NCBI GenBank assembly: GCA_044221555.1
Contig: JBGAOY010000011.1
Location: forward strand, 1 to 64,000
Source: JAEUJM01 sp044221555
Lineage (GTDB): Bacteria; Actinomycetota; Acidimicrobiia; Acidimicrobiales; DATDAH01
DNA: 64,000 nucleotides
Reading direction: 5' to 3'
The translations under genes were made by a program, and so were the position numbers. Numbering within the stretch: the first letter of the stretch is position 1; each line of letters opens with the position of its first letter. Of this stretch, positions 8,171 to 15,826 are shown in pieces. The notes below the pieces were generated by a model. The model was not told the DNA's origin, searched no databases, and saw only the letters and a program-made list of their open reading frames with translations.

Positions 8171-9484
8171 GTGTCATGGCTCTTTCTCTTCGTGAGCGTG
8201 ATCGGGTTCCTGTTCACCCTCAACGCCTTCCTGCCGACCAGCAACCGCGTCCTGCTGGTTCCGAGCTTCTTCGCCTCGTGGCTCACCATCGAGCTCGCCG
8301 GCCACCACCTCGTGTGGCAATTCCTCGCCTCGGTGTTCTTCATCTACGAGGGCGCGCTCGACTCGTGGCCCGGGTGGGTGGCACTCGGCCTCACCCTCGC
8401 CTCGTGGGTGGGCCTGTGGGTGCTCGTCGGCCGCGGTCGCAAGGCCGCGGTCACGCTGCGCGAGGCCATGGAGGACCTCATCGACGACGAGGACACCCCC
8501 CGCGTGCCCAAGCGCCACGTGCTCGTGCCGTTCCTGTTCCGGCGCCCCGAGGCCCGGGTGGTGAAGAACATCCCGTACGAGCGGGTCGGCGGGCGCACCC
8601 TGAAGCTCGATGTCTACCTCCCCCGCACCGAGGGCAGGATGCGTCCCGCGATCATGCAGATCCACGGCGGTGCGTGGGTGATCGGCGACAAGCGCGAGCA
8701 GGGCATCCCCTTGCTGGGTCATCTGGCCGCCAACGGTTGGGTGGGCTTCAACGTGAACTACCGGCTGAGCCCGTCGGCCACGTTCCCCGAGCACCTCATC
8801 GACCTCAAGCGGGCGCTCGTGTGGATCAAGGACCACGCCGAGGAGTACGGCGTCGACCCCGACTTCATCGCGGTCACGGGTGGGTCGGCGGGCGGGCACC
8901 TCACCGCGCTGATGGGTCTCACCGCCAACGACCCCGAGTACCAGCCTGGTTTCGAGGATCGTGACACCACCGTCCAGGCGGCGGTGCCCTTCTACGGCGT
9001 GTACGACTTCACCGATCGGCTGAAGTCCCAGACCAAGGGGTTCCTCAGCCTCTTCATCGAGCCGTACGTGATGAAGGCCTACCTGGCCGACGAGCCCGAG
9101 AAGTTCGCCAAGGCGTCACCGATCGACCGCGTGCGGGCCGACGCCCCGCCGTTCTTCGTGCTCCACGGCGATCGCGACACGCTCGCGCCGCTCGCCGATG
9201 CCCGCCTGTTCGTGGAGCGACTGCGCGAGGTGTCCACCCAACCAGTGGTGTACGCCGAGTTGCGGGGCGCCCAGCACGCCTTCGACATCTTCGTCTCACC
9301 CCGCACCGCGCCGGTGATCGAAGGGGTCGAGCGGTTCCTCGACGGCGTCCACACCGACTGGGTGCGGGGGCTCGAGGGCGACCACGAAGGGGTGATCACC
9401 GACGACACGCTGGTGCCCGGCGCCGATGCGCAGGACACGGCCGAGGTGGTCGAGCAGACCACCCCCGAGGCCGCCAGCGCCTGA
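8171..9484 (+). CDS. Membrane-anchored alpha/beta hydrolase (HSL-type esterase/lipase)
   Basis: 437 residues. Two or three hydrophobic helices (residues 1-95) precede an alpha/beta hydrolase domain. The oxyanion motif HGGAWV, the nucleophile motif GGSAGG, an Asp in HGDRDTLAPL and a His in AQHAFDIF form the expected catalytic set of the hormone-sensitive lipase type. It should cleave carboxyl esters, perhaps lipids, at the inner face of the membrane or in the cytoplasm; the true substrate is not known. The GTG start is the only one that keeps the first helix, and is leaderless with a CACACT box 6 nt upstream. An overlapping ATG at 8176 is in another frame. Divergent from the WS/DGAT gene. Confidence 0.85.
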   Translation: MSWLFLFVSVIGFLFTLNAFLPTSNRVLLVPSFFASWLTIELAGHHLVWQFLASVFFIYEGALDSWPGWVALGLTLASWVGLWVLVGRGRKAAVTLREAMEDLIDDEDTPRVPKRHVLVPFLFRRPEARVVKNIPYERVGGRTLKLDVYLPRTEGRMRPAIMQIHGGAWVIGDKREQGIPLLGHLAANGWVGFNVNYRLSPSATFPEHLIDLKRALVWIKDHAEEYGVDPDFIAVTGGSAGGHLTALMGLTANDPEYQPGFEDRDTTVQAAVPFYGVYDFTDRLKSQTKGFLSLFIEPYVMKAYLADEPEKFAKASPIDRVRADAPPFFVLHGDRDTLAPLADARLFVERLREVSTQPVVYAELRGAQHAFDIFVSPRTAPVIEGVERFLDGVHTDWVRGLEGDHEGVITDDTLVPGADAQDTAEVVEQTTPEAASA

Positions 9485-9520
9485 GGTCCTCACCCGGCGC
9501 GAAGCGACGCCCTGACGGCG

Positions 9521-9716
9521 CGGTGAGCGAGGGGCGGAGCGGCGCCGCGGCGGTGCGGTGAGCGAGGGGCGGAGCGGCGCCGCGGCGGTGCGGTGAGGGA
9601 GAGGCGGAGCGGCGCCGCGGCGGTGCGGTGAGCGAGGGGCGAAGCGGGGCCGCGGCGGCGCGGTGAGGGAGAGGCGGAAGCGGCGCCGCGGCGGTGCGGT
9701 GAGCGAGGGACGAGCG
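9521..9716. repeat. 35-bp tandem repeat (five copies plus partial ends)
   Basis: Copies begin with cggtgag at 9521, 9556, 9591, 9626, 9661 and 9697; the period is 35 bp (36 in the last full copy because of one inserted base). The unit is almost pure G/C/purine (cggtgagcgaggggcggagc then ggcgccgcggcggtg). Two variants alternate (gagcgagggg and gagggagagg). The copies touch each other, so this is a minisatellite, not a CRISPR array. It fills the 360-bp gene-free gap between the esterase (9484) and the small gene at 9845; minus-strand frames through it are only translated repeat. Confidence 0.9.
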
Positions 9717-9757
9717 AGCCCTGACGGTGCGATGAGGCGCCAGCCGAAGAGCGATCA

Positions 9758-9767
9758 AACACGTGTT
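9758..9767. promoter_or_regulatory. Perfect palindrome AACACGTGTT upstream of the small gene
   Basis: The 10-bp palindrome lies about 80 bp before the start at 9845. It is framed by a second inverted pair, AGCGATC (9750-9756) and GATCGCT (9781-9787). It may be an operator for a TetR-type protein. It does not fit the KstR consensus, which has two bases between AAC and GTT rather than four. Confidence 0.35.
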
Positions 9768-9844
9768 GCAGGCGCGTGAAGATCGCTCAGGATCGTTCTC
9801 GCGGCACCGATGGAAGGGCAGTGGTACGGGGAGGAGGTCGTGGC

Positions 9845-10126
9845 ATGCAGGGAGTCGGTTCGGAGGGTTCACGGGCGCCGAAGCCCCACCGTCATCGACT
9901 GCTGCACGGGCCCGACTGGGTCAGCCCCTACGAGGTGCGCCGCGCTGCTCTGCGGCGGGTCACCCGTAGCGAGCCGGTCGAGTTCCTGCCGTCGCGAGGT
10001 GTGGTGATCGTGAGCGACGAGCCGCTGCTCGCCGACGTGGTCGACCTCACCGCACGGCGCCAGCAGCGGGCGGTCGACGCCGGTGCCGCCGTCGCCCATC
10101 ACCCTTCGCGCTGGCAGCCGGCCTGA
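9845..10126 (+). CDS. Small protein of unknown function upstream of kstR
   Basis: 93 residues, not recognised. Basic N-terminal third (RAPKPHRHRLLHG), then WVSPYEVRRAALRR, then a strand-like FLPSRGVVIVSDEPLL and a helical end. No signal peptide or membrane segment. The ATG at 9845 has an excellent ribosome site (gaggagg, 7 nt upstream); a longer frame to 9776 has none, so I prefer the short form. The strong ribosome site and the compact protein argue for a real gene. It lies 17 bp ahead of the KstR-like gene, whose own leaderless promoter begins within this gap, so the two need not be co-transcribed. Confidence 0.55.
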   Translation: MQGVGSEGSRAPKPHRHRLLHGPDWVSPYEVRRAALRRVTRSEPVEFLPSRGVVIVSDEPLLADVVDLTARRQQRAVDAGAAVAHHPSRWQPA

Positions 10127-10130
10127 CACG

Positions 10131-10136
10131 TAGCCT
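10131..10136 (+). promoter_or_regulatory. -10 box of the kstR-like gene (leaderless)
   Basis: TAGCCT ends 7 nt before the GTG start at 10144 and no ribosome site is present. The same box and spacing recur before several genes in this window. Confidence 0.5.
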
Positions 10137-10143
10137 CGGCGGG

Positions 10144-10740
10144 GTGACCTCGGTCGAACCCGCCACGGCGCTCAGCAGGAGCCAGGCCGAACGACGTCGG
10201 CGGGTGATCGCCGCGGCCGTCGACCTGGGTGCGTCCGGTGGGTACGACGCGGTGCAGATGCGCGACGTGTCCGCTCGCAGCGATGTGGCCCTGGGCACGA
10301 TCTACCGCTACTACTCGTCCAAGGACCACGTGCTCGCCGAGGCGCTGGTCGAGTGGGTCGCCGACCTCGAGGGCCAGATCGCCCGCCGTCCCCCCACGGG
10401 CCCGACCACCGCCGACCGCATGGTGGACATCCTGCGCCGGGCCACCCGCACCATGGAGCGCCAGCCTCGGCTCAGCGAGGCGGTCATCACGGCGCTGTCG
10501 GCGTCGGACCCGAAGGTGATCGAGTGCCAGCACCAGGTGGGCACGACCATGGCACGGATCCAGGACCAGGCGTTCTCCGACGACTTCGACCGCGAGACCC
10601 GTGCCGGGATCGTCCGGATGCTGGGGTGGATCTGGTACGCCGCGCTGGTGGGTTGGGTCAACGGCTGGTCGGGGATCGGCAAGGTGGGCGACGAGCTCGA
10701 GCTGGCCGCTCGCCTCCTCATCGAACCCCACGAGGCCTGA
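10144..10740 (+). CDS. kstR: KstR-like TetR repressor of steroid/cholesterol catabolism
   Basis: 198 residues. The DNA-binding region follows mycobacterial KstR closely as I remember it: QAERRRRVIAAAVDL, SGGYDAVQMRDVSARSDVA, LGTIYRYYSSKDHVL correspond to QRERRKRILDATMAI, KGGYEAVQMRAVADRADVA, VGTLYRYFPSKVHLL. The C-terminal domain is of similar length to KstR, which binds 3-oxo-cholestenoyl-type CoA thioesters and releases DNA. A near-perfect KstR operator lies at 13464-13477, between a fadD and an adh gene 2.7 kb away, supporting the call. Leaderless GTG start with TAGCCT 7 nt upstream. I see no KstR box in front of the gene itself. Confidence is high for family, good for orthology. Confidence 0.82.
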   Translation: MTSVEPATALSRSQAERRRRVIAAAVDLGASGGYDAVQMRDVSARSDVALGTIYRYYSSKDHVLAEALVEWVADLEGQIARRPPTGPTTADRMVDILRRATRTMERQPRLSEAVITALSASDPKVIECQHQVGTTMARIQDQAFSDDFDRETRAGIVRMLGWIWYAALVGWVNGWSGIGKVGDELELAARLLIEPHEA

Positions 10741-10807
10741 CCGCGAGGCCACACGCCGGATTCGACCGCGAGTCGAGCGCGGCGGGGCCGGATGCGACCG
10801 CACGGTG

Positions 10808-10832
10808 CCGCACCCGGGCTCGGGGTGTGCGG
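10808..10832. terminator. GC hairpin between convergent kstR and YihY genes
   Basis: CCGCAC (10808-10813) pairs with GTGCGG (10827-10832) around a loop that can extend with further C-G pairs. It lies in the 102-bp gap between the stop at 10740 and the stop at 10843. No T-run is present. Confidence 0.4.
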
Positions 10833-10842
10833 TTCGTCGGGC

Positions 10843-11814
10843 TCAGTGAGACCCGCGGTCCTTGACCCGTTCGCGCAGTGTGCGGAGCCCCGCCAGGCCG
10901 GCGGCGAGCACCGGGTCGGCGCCGCCCCCCACCAGGTCGGGGGCGTCGCCCACGTCGGCCTCGTTGTAGCGCTCCCAGAGCGTGGCGTTCAGGACGAAGG
11001 CGAACACGACCAGGCGGCCGAACAGGTACAGCCACAGCAGCATCGCCGCGGCGATGCCGAGCGACCCGTACGTCTCGGACGAATGACTGATCGTACGGGG
11101 CAGGTACAGCACCGAGATCAGGTGCATCAGCTGCACGCCCAGGCCGAGCACCAACGCGCCCGGCAGCACCGCCGTGAACGGCAGCACCTTCGGTCGGGGC
11201 AGGCGGTGTAACCCCGCCCACATGACGAGGGCGAAGACGACCACCACCGCGAGCGTGATGCCGAGTCCGGGGCCCGGCAGGAGGTCACGGAGCCGGCTGG
11301 CCAGCGAGACGGTGAGCACCATCGTGAAGAAGGCCGCGTTGTAGCCCAGCACGCCGGCGATGGTGGGCGGCTTGGTCATGGGCACCCGCCACACGAGCGC
11401 GCTCGTCACCCACATCGACCGCAGCGCGTTCTTGCTGGCTGAATAGAGCGCCCAGAGACCAAGCGCGAGGAGCACCCAGCGGCTGCGCTGGACGTCGGCG
11501 GCGGCCTGGGCCACCGAGCTGGCCGCGAAGGCGGTGACACCGAGGTCGGTGGTGGCTTGGACCGGGTCGTTGCCGGCCGCGGCCATGAACCCGAGGCCGG
11601 CGACGGACAGCAGGCTGAAGGCGAGGAGCCACACGAAGACCCGGAACGCGATGGCCCCGGCCAGGACCGCCCCACCGATGTCACGATCGCGGCCGTAGGC
11701 CTCCCGGGCGATCACCACCGGCGTCCACGCGGTCGTCGCGGCGAGCTCGAGCAGCGCCTCGACCCGGGTGCGCAGCCGCGCGATCCGCCCCGTCGCCTCG
11801 GACTCGCCGCTCAC
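10843..11814 (-). CDS. YihY/BrkB-family inner-membrane protein
   Basis: 323 residues with about six membrane segments. The N-terminal YGRDRDIGGAVLAGAIAFR and later GYNAAFFTMVLTVSLASRLRDLLPGPG and SSETYGSLGIAAAMLLWLYLFGRLVVFAFVLNA match the YihY/virulence factor BrkB family, whose biochemical role is not settled. The GTG start at 11812-11814 is preceded by GACACT 6 nt upstream on its strand and no ribosome site, so it is probably leaderless. The C-terminal 60 residues are cytoplasmic. It stands alone between the KstR-like gene (convergent) and the acyl-CoA synthetase gene (same strand, 58 bp away). Confidence 0.85.
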   Translation of the reverse strand: MSGESEATGRIARLRTRVEALLELAATTAWTPVVIAREAYGRDRDIGGAVLAGAIAFRVFVWLLAFSLLSVAGLGFMAAAGNDPVQATTDLGVTAFAASSVAQAAADVQRSRWVLLALGLWALYSASKNALRSMWVTSALVWRVPMTKPPTIAGVLGYNAAFFTMVLTVSLASRLRDLLPGPGLGITLAVVVVFALVMWAGLHRLPRPKVLPFTAVLPGALVLGLGVQLMHLISVLYLPRTISHSSETYGSLGIAAAMLLWLYLFGRLVVFAFVLNATLWERYNEADVGDAPDLVGGGADPVLAAGLAGLRTLRERVKDRGSH

Positions 11815-11872
11815 CCCGTCAGTGTCGCACGACCTCGAAGATGTCCAGGGAGGGCGCGGCGGTGCGCCCTGG

Positions 11873-13426
11873 CTAGATCTTGGCCTCGTGGCCTTCCCAG
11901 TAGGGGTCGCGCAGCTTGCGCTTGTAGAGCTTGCCGTTGGGGTCGCGGGGCATCTCGTCGGTGAAGTCGATGCTGCGGGGCAGCTTGAACTTGGCCAGCT
12001 TCTCTGCGCAGTAGGCCAGGAGCTCGTCGGCCAGCTCGGGGGTCGGCTCGATGCCGTCCTCGGGCTCGATGACGGCCTTGACCTCCTCGCCCCAGTCGGG
12101 GTGGGGGATGCCGAACACCGCGACGTCGGCCACCTTGGGGTGGCTGTGCAGCACCGACTCGATCTCTGCCGGGTAGATGTTCACGCCGCCGGAGATGATC
12201 ATGTGGCTCTTGCGGTCACGCAGGAACAGGAAGCCGTCCTCGTCCATCACGCCGATGTCGCCGACCGTGAAGAAGCCCTTCTTGCGGTTGGCCGCGGTCT
12301 TCTCGGGGTCGTCCTTGTACTCGAAGTCCTGGCCGGTCCCCATGCGCATGTAGACGGTGCCGACCTCGCCGGGGGGCAGTTCGTTGCCCTCGTCGTCCAT
12401 GATCACGACCTCAGAGTTGGGCCACGCCTTGCCCACGGTGCCGGGCTTCTCGAGCCACTCCTCGGGCGTGACGATCGTGCCGCCGCCCTCGGTTGCCGCG
12501 TAGTACTCGTAGATCGACGGGCCCCACCACTCGAGCATGGCCCGCTTGACGTCGGGCGGGCAGGGGGCGGCGGCGTGGACCATGTTCGACAGCGAGGACA
12601 CGTCGTAGCGGTCCTTCACCTCCTGCGGCAGGGCCAGCAGGCGGTTGAACTGGGTCGGCACCATGTGGCTGTGGGTGACCTTGTGGCGGTCGATCAGCAC
12701 GAGCATGCCCTCGGGCGTCCACTTGTCCATCAGCACCACCATGTGGCCGAGGTGCAGTGAGTTGCCGGTGAAGTGCAGGACGGCCGTGTGGTAGAGCGGC
12801 GAGCCGGTGATGTGCACGCCCTCGCCCATCGGGGTGATGCCGAACATCTGGGGGAAGCCGGCGAAGAGCTCGCCGAACACGTCGGGGTCGATGTCGACCA
12901 CCGGCCGCTTCACGCCCTTGGGCTGGCCCGTGGTGCCGGACGTGTAGTGCATCGCCGCGCCGGAGGACCGCTCCTCGGGCAGGGTGTCGGGCTGACCCTC
13001 GATCAGCTCGGAGAAGGGCCGGAACCCGGGGATGTCACCCACCGCGAAGCATCGGTCGGCCGGGAAGTCGATCTGGTCGGCCGCGGCCTTGGTCTCGCCG
13101 GCGAAGCGCTCGTGGCCCACCAGCACCTTGGCCTCGCTGTCCTGGACGATGTAGGCGATCTCGGCCGCCACCAAGTGGTGGTTGATGGGGGTGATGTACA
13201 GGCCCGCCTGCAGGCAGGCCATGTACAGCTCGATCATCTCGACCCCGTTGGGCAGCACCGTGGCGATGGTGTCGCCCTTGGTCAGGCCCAGCGCCCGCAG
13301 GCCGTGGGTGACCTTGTTGGTGGCCGCGAGCAACTCGCCGAAGGTGTACTCCTCGCCCTCAGGGGTGACCACCGCCGGTCGGTCGGGCTGCTCCGCGCCG
13401 ATCCTCCAGAATCCCAAGCTCGCCAC
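11873..13426 (-). CDS. Acyl-CoA synthetase (FadD17/FadD19-like, steroid side-chain type)
   Basis: 517 residues of the ANL adenylating family. The AMP-binding P-loop YTSGTTGQPKG is at about 161-171, the acyl-site stretch YAATEGGGTIV follows, then the hinge and C-terminal domain with DRKSHMIISGGVNIYPAEIE and the catalytic lysine region PRDPNGKLYKRKLR. It activates an acid as acyl-AMP and then acyl-CoA. The GTG start at 13424-13426 has GGGGAG 6 nt upstream. A KstR box at 13464-13477 lies 38 bp before the start, and the divergent genes are steroid-catabolism-like, so a steroid side-chain or propionate substrate (as for FadD17/FadD19 of mycobacteria) is the best inference; medium-chain fatty acids remain possible. 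Confidence 0.85.
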   Translation of the reverse strand: MASLGFWRIGAEQPDRPAVVTPEGEEYTFGELLAATNKVTHGLRALGLTKGDTIATVLPNGVEMIELYMACLQAGLYITPINHHLVAAEIAYIVQDSEAKVLVGHERFAGETKAAADQIDFPADRCFAVGDIPGFRPFSELIEGQPDTLPEERSSGAAMHYTSGTTGQPKGVKRPVVDIDPDVFGELFAGFPQMFGITPMGEGVHITGSPLYHTAVLHFTGNSLHLGHMVVLMDKWTPEGMLVLIDRHKVTHSHMVPTQFNRLLALPQEVKDRYDVSSLSNMVHAAAPCPPDVKRAMLEWWGPSIYEYYAATEGGGTIVTPEEWLEKPGTVGKAWPNSEVVIMDDEGNELPPGEVGTVYMRMGTGQDFEYKDDPEKTAANRKKGFFTVGDIGVMDEDGFLFLRDRKSHMIISGGVNIYPAEIESVLHSHPKVADVAVFGIPHPDWGEEVKAVIEPEDGIEPTPELADELLAYCAEKLAKFKLPRSIDFTDEMPRDPNGKLYKRKLRDPYWEGHEAKI

Positions 13427-13463
13427 TTCGCACTCCCCGTTGGCCGTGTTCGAGCCAGCAGAC

Positions 13464-13477
13464 TAGAACGTGTTCTC
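13464..13477. promoter_or_regulatory. KstR operator in the fadD-adh divergent region
   Basis: TAGAACGTGTTCTC matches the published KstR consensus TNNAACNNGTTNNA at every fixed base except the final A; against the fuller form TAGAACGTGTTCTA as I recall it, 13 of 14 bases agree. The AGAAC and GTTCT arms are perfect around a GT centre. It lies 38 bp before the acyl-CoA synthetase start and 150 bp before the alcohol dehydrogenase start. A KstR-like gene is at 10144. Confidence 0.75.
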
Positions 13478-13537
13478 AGACGCTTACAACGAAGGGCACG
13501 GCGACCGAGGGACGAGGGAGCCATGATCGTCGTGATG

Positions 13538-13612
13538 AGGCGTCAGCCGAAGAACTGACAACAGGCGTCAGCCGAAGAACCGACAAACAGGCGTCAGCCG
13601 AAGAACCGACGA
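13538..13612. repeat. Three tandem copies of a 25-26-bp unit upstream of adh
   Basis: AGGCGTCAGCCGAAGAAC occurs at 13538, 13563 and 13589, each followed by a variable ctgaca/cgacaa/cgacga end. The same core in the form gatgaggcgCcagccgaaga is found at about 9731-9750, after a similar gcgagggacgag... lead-in, so this is a small dispersed family. The last copy runs into the ribosome site of the adh gene. Confidence 0.75.
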
Positions 13613-13626
13613 AGAGGAGCCTCCAC

Positions 13627-14709
13627 ATGCGAGGAGCACTGCTGCACAACACGGGTGACGAGACCCTCGACATCGTGGACGACCTCACGGTCGCCGATCC
13701 CGGCCCCGGTCAGGTGAAGCTCCAGATCGAGGCCACCGGCGTGTGTCACTCGGATCTCCACGCGATGACCGGCTCGCTCCCGCAGCCGGCACCGGTCGTG
13801 CTCGGCCACGAGGGCGCCGGAATCGTCACCGCGGTGGGCGAGGGCGTCACCAACCTCGCCGAGGGGGACCACGTGATCGTGGCGTGGTCGCCACCGTGCG
13901 GGAAGTGCTCGATGTGCATCGACCACAAGCAGCCGCACCTGTGCGTGATGCTCCAGTTCGAGTGGGCCGTGCAGCAGAAGTTCCAGCGCGGCGACACCGG
14001 GGTGTTCGGCATGGCCGGCGCCGGCACCTGGGCCCGCGAGACGATCATGCCCTGGCAGGGGGCGATCAAGATCGACGACGACATCCCCTTCGACGTCGCC
14101 TCGCTCGTGGGCTGCGCGGTGATGACGGGCGTAGGGGCTGCCATCAACACGGCCAAGGTCACCCCCGGCTCCACCGTCGTCGTCTTCGGTTGCGGCGGCG
14201 TGGGCATCTCGGTCATCCAGGGCGCCCGCATCGCCGGCGCCGCCGCCATCGTGGCGGTCGACATGATCGACTCGAAGCTCGAGACCGCGAAGACCTTCGG
14301 TGCGACGCACGCGGTGAAGCCCGAGGACCTCGACGAGCTGAAGGGCGAGCTCACGGGCGGCGACGGGTTCGACTACGCCTTCGAGGCCATCGGCCTGCCG
14401 GTGACGATGCGCGCGGCGTTCGACGCCGTGCGGCGGGGCGGCACGGCCGTCGTCGTCGGCGTCGGCAAGATGGACGAGGTCGTGTCGTTCAACGCCTTCG
14501 AGCTCTTCTTCGCCGAGAAGATATTCATGGGCTCGTACTACGGCTCGACCGACGTGCGCAGCGACTTCCACCGCCTCCTGCGCCTCTGGCGGGCCGGCAA
14601 GCTGGACCTCGAGGGCATGATCAGCGCCAAGAAGGACATCAGCGAGGTCAACGAGGCGCTGACCGCCATGACGTCGGGCGAGGTCGTCCGCACCGTCCTC
14701 ACGTTCTGA
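13627..14709 (+). CDS. Zinc-dependent alcohol dehydrogenase (class III-like MDR)
   Basis: 360 residues of the medium-chain dehydrogenase family. Catalytic zinc ligands C40 (GVCHSDLHA) and H61 (GHEGAG) are visible; the structural zinc set is CGKCSMC plus a later Cys (C91, C94, C97, C106). The Rossmann motif GCGGVG is at about 180. It resembles the NDMA-dependent and Rxyl-type branch that oxidises alcohols to aldehydes. Ribosome site GAGGAG about 8 nt before the ATG, directly after the tandem repeats. First gene of a plus-strand operon with the DUF35 and thiolase genes; the shared KstR box suggests it oxidises an alcohol in steroid side-chain breakdown, which is inference. Confidence 0.85.
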   Translation: MRGALLHNTGDETLDIVDDLTVADPGPGQVKLQIEATGVCHSDLHAMTGSLPQPAPVVLGHEGAGIVTAVGEGVTNLAEGDHVIVAWSPPCGKCSMCIDHKQPHLCVMLQFEWAVQQKFQRGDTGVFGMAGAGTWARETIMPWQGAIKIDDDIPFDVASLVGCAVMTGVGAAINTAKVTPGSTVVVFGCGGVGISVIQGARIAGAAAIVAVDMIDSKLETAKTFGATHAVKPEDLDELKGELTGGDGFDYAFEAIGLPVTMRAAFDAVRRGGTAVVVGVGKMDEVVSFNAFELFFAEKIFMGSYYGSTDVRSDFHRLLRLWRAGKLDLEGMISAKKDISEVNEALTAMTSGEVVRTVLTF

Positions 14710-14763
14710 TCCCCGCCCGTCGTCCCTCGTTCTGATCGCTCACGCGACGAAAGGCCCGATCTG

Positions 14764-15213
14764 ATGGAGCAGGAAGTCCTACGTGCACCGCTGGTCATCG
14801 AGTACCCGTTCAGCCGCACGGTCGGCCCCGCCGTCAGTGCGTTCCTCACCGGCTTGCGCGAGCAGGTGGTGATCGGCATCCGTGCCGAGGACGGCCGGGT
14901 GCTGGTGCCGCCGACCGAGTTCGATCCCGTCACCGCCGGCGAGATCGACGAGTTGGTGGAGGTCGGTCCCAGCGGTGAGGTGCTCACGTGGTCGTGGGTG
15001 GCCGAGCCCCGCCCCGAGCACCCGCTCGACCATCCCTTCGCCTTCGCCCTGGTGAAGCTCGACGGCGCCGACACCGGCTTCCTCCACGCGGTCGACGCCG
15101 ACGAGTCGGCCATGGCCACCGGCATGCGGGTGACGGCCCGCTGGGCCGACGAGCGTGAGGGCCACATCACCGACCTCGAGTGCTTCATCCCGGAAACCGG
15201 AGACAACGAATGA
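14764..15213 (+). CDS. DUF35 OB-fold protein without zinc ribbon
   Basis: 149 residues. The pattern EYPFSRTVGPAVSAFLTG, GIRAEDGRVLVPPTEFDPVT and the beta-rich remainder (LTWSWVAEP, FALVKLDGAD) match the DUF35 OB-fold family that partners thiolase-like lipid-transfer proteins. No cysteine pair for a zinc ribbon is present, unlike the next gene. The two adjacent proteins together equal about the length of mycobacterial Rv3521 (about 300 residues), so they look like its two halves as separate genes. ATG at 14764 with a weak AAAGG about 11 nt upstream. It lies 54 bp after adh in the same operon. Confidence 0.7.
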   Translation: MEQEVLRAPLVIEYPFSRTVGPAVSAFLTGLREQVVIGIRAEDGRVLVPPTEFDPVTAGEIDELVEVGPSGEVLTWSWVAEPRPEHPLDHPFAFALVKLDGADTGFLHAVDADESAMATGMRVTARWADEREGHITDLECFIPETGDNE

Positions 15214-15304
15214 CGTCGATCGAGGCTGCGCAGCGGAGCGGAGCAGCGGCAACCAGCGAACCGGATCCCGAAGGGGCACCGACGAAGACGACGGAGGTGC
15301 AGAG

Positions 15305-15826
15305 GTGATCGACCTGACCACCATCCCGGCACTCGCCGGCGTCGAGCCCGTGCTCAGCACGAAGACGCCCCTGCACCTCGACTACCAGTACACCGCGGGC
15401 ATCGCCCAGACCCGGTTCCTGCTGGGGATCCGCGAGAAGCGGCTGTTGGGCCAGCGGTGCCCCAAGTGCCACAAGGTGTACCTGCCGCCCCGTGGCGCCT
15501 GCCCCACGGACGGGGTGCCCACCACCGACGAGGTCGAGCTGCCCCACACCGGCACGGTCACGACCTTCTGCGTGGTCAACGTGCCCTTCCACGGCCAGCA
15601 GATGGAGATCCCCTACGTCAGCGCCAACGTGCTGGTGGACGGGGCCGACCTGCCGCTGTTCGGGCTGATCCAGGAGATGCCCGCCGCCGACGTGCGGATG
15701 GGCCTGCGGGTGGAGGCCGTGTGGAAGGACGACGACGAGCTCGAGACGAGTCTCGAGAACATCAAGTGGTGGCGGCCGACGGGCGAGCCCGACGCCGATC
15801 CCTCCGTCTACGAAGGACAGATGTGA
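15305..15826 (+). CDS. DUF35 OB-fold protein with zinc ribbon
   Basis: 173 residues. The N-terminal helix region ends in LLGIREKRLLGQRCPKC, a rubredoxin-like zinc ribbon with CPKC and a second half PRGACPTDG (four cysteine positions are not all canonical), followed by the OB-fold (VTTFCVVNVPFHGQ to GLRVEAVWKDDD). In ChsH2-type partners this domain packs on the thiolase-fold protein and is needed for activity. The GTG at 15305 has GGAGG 7 nt upstream; a longer frame to 15155 has an Arg/Ser-rich N-terminus and overlaps the previous gene, so I reject it. The stop overlaps the start of the next gene by one base (TGATG). Confidence 0.8.
   Translation: MIDLTTIPALAGVEPVLSTKTPLHLDYQYTAGIAQTRFLLGIREKRLLGQRCPKCHKVYLPPRGACPTDGVPTTDEVELPHTGTVTTFCVVNVPFHGQQMEIPYVSANVLVDGADLPLFGLIQEMPAADVRMGLRVEAVWKDDDELETSLENIKWWRPTGEPDADPSVYEGQM

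Noticed and set aside
5704..8343. A minus-strand frame of 879 codons across three genes
   Set aside because: It is a shadow of GC-rich codon use: composition is Arg/Gly/Pro/His-rich, and the other frame codes for a clear WS/DGAT and a lipoprotein.
9521..9716. CRISPR array
   Set aside because: The 35-bp units touch each other with no unique spacers, and no cas gene is in the window.
9758..9767. AACACGTGTT as a second KstR operator
   Set aside because: KstR sites have two bases between AAC and GTT; here there are four, and the outer T/A positions do not fit.
9396..9872. Minus-strand frames of 90-158 codons over the 9.5-kb region
   Set aside because: They are translations of the 35-bp tandem repeat (repeated TAAAPLRPS-like peptide) without start signals or homology.
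13538..13612. CRISPR-like short array before adh
   Set aside because: Period 25-26 bp with only 7-8 variable bases between cores; too short for spacers.
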